DNA of 64,000 nucleotides from Hirudinaria manillensis (lineage: Eukaryota; Annelida; Clitellata; Hirudinida; Hirudinidae), in NCBI GenBank assembly GCA_034509925.1, contig CM067528.1, positions 6,802,001 to 6,866,000 on the forward strand. Reading direction: 5' to 3'. Position numbers and translations under genes: made by a program. Within the stretch, counting starts at the first letter, position 1. Every line of letters begins with the position of its first letter. The notes beneath the pieces are model-generated. The model made no database searches and had not been told where the DNA came from. It saw only the letters and a program-made list of their open reading frames with translations. Of this stretch, positions 13,816-64,000 are shown piece by piece.

Positions 13816-15213
13816 ATAATACAATTTCAAAACCGTGGATTTCAAACGATACCACATTTAACAATTTATTCGTAGGGTCCTTTTAGTAGCCGTACGTTAT
13901 CTGGCCAACCGTAACACAATCTGGCCAATGGCCATTGGAAATTAGATTAATTATTTTATTTAAAATTGTTACACCAATTTCGATTAGCTTTGCTTTTATG
14001 CAGGAACTTATCATTCCTAAAGCGATTTTCATGCATTTATTCAAAAGTCATAAAAATTACAATCGCTAGAGCCATCTGCTACGTTAACGCGTTTCATCAC
14101 AACATCGGTTACGTTGTGCACGATACAATAATAATTAATTAAGTACATACTTAGTACTAATAATTAATTAAGTATACACTCAGTATCAAAAATTATGTAT
14201 ATACTAAGAATTGAACACTATTTATAGTATTAATCACAACTGATGAATGCCAGTTCAGAATAACATTTTATTCGAGTCAATGCTTCTATTTATGATTGAA
14301 AATACAAAAATAAATTTATTTCTAAAACCACGTCTAAAATGATCAATGAACGCTTAAAAAAGAAACAAAACAAAACAAAGTATCCCAAAATATTGGTTGA
14401 AATTGGTATCACACTAAATCGCAGTATTAATATAATATATTTATATATAGCAATATTACAACTTTGTGTTTAAGCAAAAATCATGCCATAGCTGCTTTAG
14501 AAATCTGAACGCATTCCAAAAATTGTTGCAAGCATCATCATCATCATCAGTTCACTAGGCACGCAAACACACACACACACACATTCATACGTGAGCACGG
14601 ACATATTAAGTCTGTTTAGTGGGCAGAATTTGTTATTCATTGAATTAAAAAAAAATTGCAAGAAAATAAAGGAATCTTGGTTCAAACAAATTATTCCAGG
14701 AGACAAATTAAAATGTAAGAACTTAATGTTTTATGAGAACAAAACTCTGAGAATATAAGAACTGAATAATCATTTAAAACCAAATTATTCATTAATTTTT
14801 AATGTTATTATGTCAGTTATTCAAAAAAAACTGTACATTTATTTACTAGAAATTATTTTTTGAAATCCTTGCAAAGTACTTCTAACTTAACACTTAACAT
14901 CTTGAGCATCAAATCAACTCATAAGATAAAATCATTGCTAAAATCATCATCATCAATATCACTGGCTACTAAAATCCATGAAGCCAATGAAGGTATAATA
15001 AAACCATGATAATAATAAACCTGTCATCGAATGAATTGCGAGAGAATCAATTGAATGAGCAACAACAAATCTCCACCATCAAGGAATGCTTGAATTAATC
15101 GGGTCGACTCCTCCCCCCTGGACATGTGACGAGCAGGTCGGACGCGACCTCGTTTCGGACGATTACGAACGACGAATATACAAAAACAAAACGATTTACA
15201 TTTCGAATTTACG
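13816..15213. other. Intergenic region between convergent genes
   Basis: This separates the RING-A stop from the formin stop, so it holds both 3' untranslated regions. It contains a short (CA)n run near 14,565, a few CAT repeats and AT-rich sequence. A minus-strand AATAAA at 14,838-14,843 is a possible but distant poly(A) signal for the formin. A moderately GC-rich stretch, about 15,100-15,213, immediately follows the formin stop and is probably 3' UTR. Confidence 0.6.
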
Positions 15214-26959
<11,746 letters not shown>

Positions 26960-28209
26960 TTTAGATAATTGAAATAATTGCGACCTCAAACTCAATAACA
27001 GAGGACAGCTACAGATCCATGGAATGTCTTACGGAAAACAAAATGTAAACACAAAAGCAAATACGATCTCAACGACGAACCCGAAAATCGATAAACGAAT
27101 TGCGAGGCTCCTTTAAGATGTTATGTAAAGCAAATAATCATGAAAATGCTTACTAATATTCTTATCAGTTTATTCTGATCTATTTTGCCTGCATGCGAGG
27201 ATCCCTCGACGGAAAAAATCTGAAGCTTTGAAAATTGAATTTGGGCGGTCTAAGCCAGCTCTGAGCTGGCATCATAATTATATATTTGAAAACACTGATC
27301 ACGAAAAAAATACTTTCTATAGCAGGACTTAGGCATAACTTTCCAGAATTCGTTTAATTCTTAAAATCCCATCAAGCAAAGAGCACTTCATTAGGAAATC
27401 CAACCCACTTACCAACAAAGCCTACTCTATATTTACATTGTGCAGGTTATGAAGCTTAAGTTAGCTATGCCAGTCTTTTTTGAATTAGCTAATACATTCA
27501 TTGCAGCATGTTAATTATTTAAATTTTCATTATGTAACAATTGCTTAAATTTTTACCATCGAAATTTAGCAACTCTATAGAAAATAAAATGACATTAAAT
27601 TTATTGTTGTTAATATTGTGTTTCCCTCCAAAAAGTCCTACAGGACTATGGTTAAGATCATTGGCCGGCTTTTGCGGTAATAACATAGATTAATTGCAAT
27701 ACACGAATTTATATTAAAGTCATAAATGTATGCTTTATTTTAAAAAAAGGGGGTGGGGTGGGGCCTGCCTTGCGGTGATGTTGCGTAGCAGGGGGTGTTG
27801 GGGTGCCCACCTCTGAGGCACCTTTTTCTTAATCATAAAAAAAAAACACCGACATAGCTACATATACAATGACTTCTTTATTTGTACCATGTATAATAAC
27901 ACAATAACAAATTTATTCTTGCCTAAAAGTTATTTTAGATTTAAATAGCGAAATAAGGGGGAGACAAATTTGGTCTAAGCCCCGGTGGGCTGAAATACAC
28001 GCTACGCGTACCTGTCCGAGAACTTCCTTGCTATGCAGGTTGCAAATACTTCACAAACGATTCTTGCCACTACCTGCTTTCCTCCATCCCTTAAACCCGG
28101 CAATAAACGCAAATAATAAAGCCATTCTGCTCTATGCAATTTCCGAAATTTTATTACTCAAGTTTTGTTATTCAATTTCTGTGTCTTATTTAACTAAATC
28201 TTTTTTAAC
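26960..28209. other. Formin upstream region and RING-B 3' flank
   Basis: This is the likely formin promoter region (transcribed leftwards) and the 3' end of RING-B. It includes a 17-bp palindrome at 27,254-27,270 and a G-rich tract at 27,749-27,803. A minus-strand AATAAA at 28,150-28,155 is placed about 55 nt after the RING-B stop. A patch at about 27,970-28,030 is moderately GC-rich and unrecognised. Confidence 0.6.
28150..28155 (-). terminator. Candidate poly(A) signal for RING-B
   Basis: AATAAA on the minus strand, 55-60 bases downstream of the RING-B stop codon. No cleavage site can be read directly. Confidence 0.5.
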
Positions 28210-29552
28210 TCATTTTTTTCTATTCCCCCAACGTAGTTTTAGTAGCTCCATATTTCGCCTTAAATCTTCTGGAGAAAATTTGCAATAATATGTGTCATCA
28301 TTGTCCGCTTCATCTACTATATGCGTTTCATCTTCCGAATCTTCGTGAATTTCTGTTTCAACGTCGTCTTTAACCTCTTCGTTTTGTGTCTTGCGGCAAT
28401 CTTTGTCAGCCACACCTTCATTATTTCCTTCCCCATTGTTATCATAATCCTCATCACTATCATCATCATAATCCTCATCACTATCATCATCATAATCACT
28501 CTCAGTCTCACTTTCCACATCTTTGGTAACTCCGGAATAAATGCATCCTAAATAAGGGTCTCCTTTATTCCTCTTTAAGCCGGGAAATGCACTCCTTATT
28601 CCTTCAAACCGAAACTCATTAAAGTTGTGTTTCTTTAGGCTACCGAGCTCCTTCTCCATAGGGGCTGCTTCATAGCATCTTAAAGGAAAATTGTTCAAGC
28701 CGCTTAGTAGTAGGTAGCAGGTCACATTCTCAAACTTGCGCACGAACAGATGATCTATCGAGTCTTTGTTAACAAGTTTTGAAAATGCCTGCCAACAAGC
28801 CTTCAACTGGATATTAATACATCTAACAACGTCGTCGGCATAGTTATTATCTTCCCCAATATCGATGTCTTCGTTAGGTGATAGGAGCAGTCTTATGGAC
28901 ATGTAGGGTAAAATACAGCAGATGCAAACTTGAGTCATTTCCCCTGAAGTTTTATAAAGAGCAAGACATTCTCCCTTCTCTAGAAGCCTACTTTCAACTT
29001 CATGCTTGCTGAAGTTCAAATCTTCGATTCCTGTCACGTCTTTGTATTTTTTTGGATTAGTATTTAACGCCGCCTCAAACATAAAATTTACCAAAGATAT
29101 CCAATTTTCATCGAGGTCCATCAGATACTTTTTAGATAAGGTTATTTCATTAAAATTGCATCCTCTATGAATTTTCAATAAATTATTCGCATCAATTTTA
29201 GATGTTATCCACCTATTAAAGGTAAACACATTGTCGTGCTTTGTCCTGCACATGGGGCATTCATTTCTGAAATTATAAAATGTTTTAATAAACTTTTCGA
29301 ATCACATAACTCGACAGGAAGAAGCTCAAAAACTTACCCATCTTTTTCAAGCGCACATTTCATACAAAAAGCATGCAGACAATTGTCGAACCTTGCCGTT
29401 TTACCCGAACTAGTTGATTCATAACAAATAGGGCATTCAGATTCCTTCCCGATGTCCTGAGGCGATACTTTCAGTTGGATTCCATAACAATGCTTTGAGG
29501 TGCAGAAACTCGTGACCTCAACATCTCCTGTTTCCTCCTTGCTTGAAATCAT
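28210..29552 (-). CDS. RING-finger protein B (two exons, 423 aa), paralogue of RING-A
   Basis: Exons 29338-29552 and 28210-29266 are joined by a 71-base GT-AG intron in phase 2, exactly where the RING-A intron falls. The C3HC4 RING uses Cys40, Cys43, Cys58, His60, Cys63, Cys66, Cys75 and Cys78. The following 240-odd residues match RING-A in long blocks, for example RLLLSPNEDID and LVNKDSIDHLFVRKFENVTC. An acidic tail with a short DYDDDSDE repeat ends in EADNDDTYYCKF, followed by a basic extension (SPEDLRRNMELLK) absent from RING-A. Ubiquitin-ligase activity is inferred from the RING alone. I do not recognise the central region, and no transmembrane segment is seen. Confidence 0.9.
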
Positions 29553-30916
29553 TTTTATGGATTGATCTGTTCAGTTTTGTTGCATATGATCGTTACAAAC
29601 TATTAATTAGCATCACTTTTGGAAGATAATAAATGCTCTCGAATAACCAATATAATTTAAAATAATTTTAATATTCTGACCGTTTTTGGTGAAATAATAA
29701 AAATTTATTGTACCAATGTAATAATAATAATAATTTATGAATAAAAATATAATTTATTAAAACAAATTTAAACGACTGTTGATAGGTTATGTGCACTAGT
29801 CTGCATTTAGATTTGTTAAACACAATGGTGAAACCACAAAATAAAAATTTTAAATACTAAAGCAACTTCATGGCTTGCAATTTTAACATGTAAAGACGTA
29901 ATCTTAACTTATTAGCAACTTATGTAATGTAGAGACAGATCCCATGCTTTTAAGTCCTCCGATCATTGGTAAATACAAAATTATTGGGTTAACAACATTA
30001 AATGATGCATCGCAATGGACCTAAAGAAATCAAGACTCAGGATGGAGAATTCTTTTGGTCTAGTTTGAAGCAAAGATCCATGTCAGTCACCTTTTCCAGT
30101 GAGTTATTCGAATAAAGTGACTATCGAGCATCACTTTCAAGAATCCGACAGAGCCTTAGGAGCGGCCCTACCGAATTTCTCAGAAAATGTGGACAACGTC
30201 TCCATTCACACTGGCCTTTCTTGCCCGCTCGGCATTAGGACGTACTGCCATCTCCCGACAATCAACAAAGATGGAAAACCAGGCCCAATGCTCTCACAGA
30301 GGCGAGAGTCAAACTCTTCCAAGTGTAACTGTGCACTTATAATTAATATTATATATAATTCTATATATTTTATTTGCCTGGCGTCAAACTCCTGTTGGTT
30401 GCGATCGAAGTCATAAAGACTGCTTCTTCCAGCGGGAATCAGAATCCTACCAAAAGGGGATGTATTTTCTGTGCACTCTCTGCGATAATATCTAAGCCTC
30501 TAAGTATTTGTGATTGTATATTAAATTCTTTTTTTTAATGGTAAGCGGCAGGACAATTTCCTCTTCAACTTCTTGTTTGCAAAAGTACAAATTCTATATA
30601 TATTACCGTATTAAATATAAATCCTACCAATTGAAATCGATTGTTGTCAAGATCTGCCAATTATTTTTGGCAACGTGACACTAATCAACCTTTAAAATGA
30701 TAACAATACGCAAATATCTCAAGAATTCTTCAAAGTGAAGCGTAATCTAAGAAGTGGGTATTAAATTTGTATAAAGATAACAAGTAATAGTAACATTAAA
30801 AAATAATCCATCTATTTTACTTGAACTTCAAAGAACTTACAAACACTTTAAAATCCATAAAATTTTATTTAACCAAGTAAACATATCTTGATTGAATATA
30901 TCAATACTTAGAAACT
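29553..30916. other. Intergenic region between RING-B and the tandem kinase
   Basis: Mostly AT-rich. A patch at about 30,090-30,330 has higher GC and a 105-codon open frame on the + strand, but I recognise no domain and do not call it a gene. The right end holds the 3' flank of the kinase gene. Confidence 0.55.
30864..30869 (-). terminator. Candidate poly(A) signal for the tandem kinase
   Basis: AATAAA on the minus strand, about 50 bases downstream of the kinase stop codon. Confidence 0.5.
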
Positions 30917-32638
30917 TTAAATGTTGTTCAGAATCCAGTCGTGTTCTAGTACCTGTTTGGCCGTATAACGCATGTCCGGGTCAGTGGTCAACAACTTGGA
31001 CACGAGATCTTTGGCTTCCTCTGAAACATCCGTCAAAGAGTATTTTCCTCTACAAATTGCAATTGCAAGATGGAATCGATAACTTTCGTAGTCTGAAATG
31101 TCAGGGCTTATATCAACTCTAAATGGCATCGTGCCAGTTAATATTTCTACCATGACAACTCCAAGGCTCCACATATCACATTGATAGCTATAAGGAATAT
31201 TTTGATTCAAATACCACTTCTCCACCTCTGGTGCCATGTATGATTCAGTTCCAGCTGCATAAGAAAATACTTTGCTGCCATTTCCCTTTAGACTCATAGC
31301 GCTCAATCCAAAGTCTACGAGTTTCACAGCCAAGCTGTTCTCTTCTGAAAACAAAATGTTTTCTGGTTTAACATCTCTGTGCGCTACGTTCAACTTATGA
31401 AGAAATTGCAAGGCCATCGCTACATCTCGTATGATTTTGGCTGCGTCTCTTTCATCCAATGGTCCCATGGTGGCCAATCGATCGCACAACGACCCGTTGT
31501 TTATCTTCTCCAGAACGAAACGGGCACATGTGGTATCCATGTAGCAGTCTCTCAATTGTACGAAATTATCGTGGCCGAGAACTAAATTGAGTATTTTCTT
31601 TTCCTGCAACGCGAGGTAAGAGCCTTTCGTCGTGTCGATGGTTTTTAATGCGAATTCTTTTCTCGTAGACTTTTCTATAACAGTCGTCACGCATCCGCTC
31701 ATTCCCTGGCCAAGCACTTTGTCGGTGAAGACGTACTTTTCTTCGAACGTCGTAACAAACATCTTGATCCACGGATGTTGCAATACTTTTTCAGGAGTGT
31801 ACCTTTTGACTGGATCAGTTTCCAGAAGCTTTGAAATGAGGTCCCTGGCCTCGAGGGAAATATAATACCACTCTATCGGCAGATCGAAACTTCCTTCTAT
31901 TACTTTTTGAAAAACTGTACTTAGACAGAGATAGCAAGAATCCGTGGTGCAACATGAACAATTTCCAGAATTTGTGAACGGCCTCTTTCCAACGAGAAGT
32001 TCGAACATGATCGCTCCCAGATTCCACATGTCGCATTGAGTGCCGTACAAACCTCTGATTCTGAAGAAACTCTTAGCAACCTCTGGGGCTACGTAAGATG
32101 GAGCTTTCAGAAAGTTCGAGAGCATGTCGTCATTATTTTCGCGGAGCTTTTCCCCGTTCCTCACCACCATTTCAAATCCGCCCAGTTTCACGGGAAGTTT
32201 TTCGTCATCGGAGAGAAATATGTTTTCAAATTTCAAGTTTCTGTGGGCGAGGCCACATAGGTGGAGATGACACAAGGCTTCTGTCACTCCTTTTACGATT
32301 CTTGCAGCAAGTTGCTCTGTAATCGGTTTATTGAGCTGTACGTAATCTTTCAGCGATGTATAATTCATCTTCTCCGTGATGGTGTAGAGGTAACTTCTAT
32401 CGCAATAAAAGTCTTCGAGGTGTATGACGTTCGAGTGAGACGAACAGACGATCAGGGCGGCCAACTCTTGCTGTGCCTTTCTGAATCTATATTCAGGATA
32501 TAAAGGTAGTGCCGTGATTGTGAATTCGACATTCGTCCATCTGTTGACGACGGTGTTTATTGTCCTGCATTCAACGGCTTTCGTATCGCCGATGATTTCA
32601 TAAATCTTGCCAAACGATTCCATGTCATTAAAACCCAT
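30917..32638 (-). CDS. Single-exon tandem pseudokinase-kinase (573 aa)
   Basis: One uninterrupted frame contains two serine/threonine-type kinase domains. Domain 1 (about 20-295) keeps the fold landmarks YVAPEV, CDMWNLG and LQHPWI. It has lost catalysis: no clear VAIK lysine, HRD reads His132-Arg-Asn134, and DFG reads Gly154-Phe-Glu. Domain 2 (about 302-573) looks active: GQGMSG loop at 310-315, Lys332 in FALK, HRDVKPEN with Asp422, DFG with Asp442, and MAPEV. Both domains resemble the CaMK group, and domain 2 recalls the C-terminal kinase of RSK/MSK proteins. Dead-plus-live pairs in one chain often regulate each other, so I infer domain 1 may control domain 2. The lack of introns contrasts with the neighbouring large genes and could mean a retrogene. 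No targeting signal is visible and I know no close named relative. Confidence 0.9.
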   Translation of the reverse strand: MGFNDMESFGKIYEIIGDTKAVECRTINTVVNRWTNVEFTITALPLYPEYRFRKAQQELAALIVCSSHSNVIHLEDFYCDRSYLYTITEKMNYTSLKDYVQLNKPITEQLAARIVKGVTEALCHLHLCGLAHRNLKFENIFLSDDEKLPVKLGGFEMVVRNGEKLRENNDDMLSNFLKAPSYVAPEVAKSFFRIRGLYGTQCDMWNLGAIMFELLVGKRPFTNSGNCSCCTTDSCYLCLSTVFQKVIEGSFDLPIEWYYISLEARDLISKLLETDPVKRYTPEKVLQHPWIKMFVTTFEEKYVFTDKVLGQGMSGCVTTVIEKSTRKEFALKTIDTTKGSYLALQEKKILNLVLGHDNFVQLRDCYMDTTCARFVLEKINNGSLCDRLATMGPLDERDAAKIIRDVAMALQFLHKLNVAHRDVKPENILFSEENSLAVKLVDFGLSAMSLKGNGSKVFSYAAGTESYMAPEVEKWYLNQNIPYSYQCDMWSLGVVMVEILTGTMPFRVDISPDISDYESYRFHLAIAICRGKYSLTDVSEEAKDLVSKLLTTDPDMRYTAKQVLEHDWILNNI

Positions 32639-33689
32639 TTTGCAGTTTCTGTGTTTGGTTTTTGTGTGTAATGATGTCGTTCGAAACTTTATGATTTTGA
32701 TTTCATTAGAACGCCTTATTCAGGTAATGAAATGAAGAGCGGAAAAGATTCTGAATACAATTCAAAAATTTATTTACTAAAAAAATAATTATTAATTAGT
32801 AAATAATAAAAATAATCTAATAATATATTATAATTCCTATTATTAATAAATAAAAATTACGATTAATAATATAACAACAAAGATCGAAACAGTAACATTA
32901 CTAATCATAATTGACAAAACTGAAATTATGTTGAAAATCCGCTCTCGGAGAATAGACCTTTTTTTTTTACACTGTGTTGATTTTGATATTCGTTCCAATT
33001 CACTGACGTTTCGAGTTTTATATTGTTAGATTCACACGTCATGGTAATAATTACATTGGTAATAATTACGGCGGCACTGAAATTATGGGAAGCATTTTCT
33101 TGTTTCTCTGTTAAAAGCAGATTTTAAAAATTGCGAAGCACGGACAAAATGTTTTTTGGTGATTTAAGACTTGTGATGTTTTAAACTTATTTACAATTAT
33201 AAAAAAATCAACAAATTGTAAATTAATTGATGAATTTGGGAAAATTTGTTTAAACGATAACAGATCTCTTGACTTCGTAAAGATGATAACATCGCACAGT
33301 TTTTTCAAAGTTCAGTCATGAAATACATCGATACAAAAGCAGTGCAAATGCTTGTACATTTATCGTAAATGCAGTACATTTTTCGTAAATGCAGTACAGA
33401 GGTCTACATTGATTGGATACAAGAGATTAACAAGAGACTCAACAAATACTGAAACATAAAATCTGCTTTTAAATGCTCAAGTCATTCATTAAGCGGTTAC
33501 TTGAAGTATTCTTGAGAATTTTCAACTAAGAATACTTAACTAAATCCTTCGAATAATAGGTAATAATTCGTAATAATAGAGAGTAATATTTGACAACATT
33601 AAAAAATAGCCTTTATAAGATTGTAATACATTAAAAAGTAGATACAAATTGGTATTGTTTTTAACAATGAATAATAAATAGGAGAGAAT
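32639..33689. other. Intergenic region between LAR gene 3' end and kinase start
   Basis: AT-rich and without a recognisable gene. It should contain the LAR-type 3' UTR on the right and the kinase promoter on the left. Short AAT runs occur near 32,800. Confidence 0.6.
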
Positions 33690-62722
<29,033 letters not shown>

Positions 62723-62944
62723 CTTTCCATCAATTATTTCAACATTAAATCTTTTAAATACTTTTGAACCAAAGGATTGAATCCAATCAATCGTAAACTG
62801 TGAGATTAAAAGGGATCCATTTTGTTGTTAATTATTAAACAATCGCTTTTTTTTTGTTTATTCTCAGAGAGAAATGGCGGGCATTTAAATGCGATAAAAT
62901 ATTTAAATCTATTTATTGGATTATTAAAATAAAATGAAACCTTT

Positions 62945-63215
62945 ATAATTCTTTATGATTATTAATTATTTATAATTATTATTTATTTATAATTATTTAC
63001 AATTATTAATTATTTATAATTATTAATTATTTATAATTATTAATTATTTATAATTATTAATTATTTATAATTATTAATTATTTATAATTATTAATTATTT
63101 ATAATTATTAATTATTTATAATTATTAATTATTTATAATTATTAATTATTTATAATTATTAATTATTTATAATTATTAATTCTTTATAATTATTAATTCT
63201 TTATAATTATTATTT
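62945..63215. repeat. 16-bp minisatellite, about 16 copies
   Basis: Very regular tandem copies of TTATAATTATTAATTA; the last copies change to TTCTTTATAATTATTA. The unit is itself nearly palindromic. Confidence 0.92.
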
Positions 63216-63307
63216 ATAAAACACCTCCAATTTCAAACTTGATGGAAAGCGCAAGACTTTATAATTTCAGACGAAGATAAAACAAGTCCACGATAAGTTA
63301 ATGCCTC

Positions 63308-63345
63308 ATTTGCATATCTCATTTGCATATCACATTCATTTGCAT
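63308..63345. promoter_or_regulatory. Three clustered octamer (POU) motifs
   Basis: ATTTGCAT occurs at 63,308-63,315, 63,321-63,328 and 63,338-63,345, each extended to ATTTGCATAT. This is the classical octamer site for POU-domain factors. The location is in a LAR intron; activity is unknown. Confidence 0.45.
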
Positions 63346-64000
63346 ATTTCAGGCTCCGCTGAAAATGCTATCCTGCATTTATCTGATTGAAATTTTATCA
63401 AATTACAGTCTACATAAATTATGTTAATTTGTTTAATTCATGTATATAAGTTGTACTTACTATGCATTTCAGTTTAAATATTAATTTATTAGTAATAATA
63501 TTTAATTTTCCTAAAAGACGCTCTTCTGGAAATGCTCCTCTTAAAGATGTTAAGTCAAGAAATTCAGAAATAATAAAACAATATAATTAAAAACAAAATA
63601 AATACCATGAGTAATTAATCAGTAATAATTAATGATTAATGTATGAAATTGAAGCATTAAAAATTCATAAGTAAATTAATTAAGATTAATGGATAATTGC
63701 AAAATATGTGCTGGTTTGAGTCTGTTAAGCGACTAAGACTTAGAAATAGATTTTGTGTGTTTTTAAGGGTATTTACTCGGATATTTAAGGATATTTTAGG
63801 GAATATAAATAGGATAATTAAAGATATTTTACGGAATATTACTAAAATCTTCACAGCCTTGTTGAAACGATGGCTTACAAATATTACTTGTAAGGGCTTA
63901 AGAATTAATTAGGAAATAATTATTAGGAATTATTGGTGACCATGGCACCAATGGCCATGTGTTAGTATCAGGTAATCAGTTGCTGTTGGAAAGTTAATTA

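Larger units (their letters stand above)
62723..64000. other. LAR intron continuing past the window edge
   Basis: No exon for the first half of Ig2 was found. Contains a 16-bp minisatellite (62,945-63,215) and three octamer motifs (63,308-63,345). The rest is AT-rich. Confidence 0.6.

Noticed and set aside
30099..30416. 105-codon frame on the + strand in a GC-richer patch
   Set aside because: No domain recognised and no splice or promoter context; possibly an old repeat, but unsupported.
31379..32503. Plus-strand and other minus-strand frames within the kinase gene
   Set aside because: Shadows of the 573-codon kinase frame, which carries all family motifs.

Overview
This window is animal (metazoan) genomic DNA: AT-rich, full of microsatellites, with multi-exon genes whose exons are GC-richer than the introns around them. 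Two of the genes, a Diaphanous-related formin and a LAR-type receptor tyrosine phosphatase, are diagnostic for animals. Introns of a few hundred bases and many long trinucleotide and tetranucleotide arrays fit an invertebrate. The sequence alone does not let me name the species.

Layout, left to right. Bases 1-12,509 hold no convincing gene, only AT-rich sequence and tandem repeats. At 12,510-13,815 (+) is a two-exon RING-finger gene (RING-A). From 26,959 down to 15,214 (-) lies a complete formin gene, rebuilt here as 25 exons encoding 1,137 residues (GTPase-binding/FH3, coiled coil, FH1, FH2, DAD); one FH2 intron has the marks of a U12-type AT-AC intron. At 29,552-28,210 (-) is a paralogue of the first RING gene (RING-B) with the same intron position and phase. 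At 32,638-30,917 (-) is a single-exon gene with two tandem protein-kinase domains, the first apparently dead and the second with all catalytic motifs. From the right side down to 33,690 (-) runs a LAR-family receptor phosphatase: 35 in-frame exons in the window encode 1,719 residues from mid-Ig2 to the stop codon. Its 5' exons lie beyond base 64,000.

Mobile DNA: one LAR intron contains an intact-looking short LTR retroelement (44,020-45,782). It has identical 294-bp LTRs, a 4-bp target duplication, a tRNA-Leu-type primer site, a polypurine tract and one SAP-domain ORF, but no polymerase. A 5'-truncated LINE relic (about 59,680-60,296, +) and a tRNA-like SINE candidate (about 59,160-59,380) sit in the large Ig2-Ig3 intron.

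Functional picture: the formin (actin assembly) and the LAR receptor (adhesion, axon guidance) are ordinary conserved animal genes. The less familiar material is the RING paralogue pair with an unrecognised C-terminal region, the intronless pseudokinase-kinase gene beside it, the SAP-ORF retroelement, and two candidate cassette microexons (27 and 9 nt) in the LAR ectodomain. Exon boundaries were read by eye from splice sites. The reading phase closes across every junction in both large genes, which is the main support for the models.
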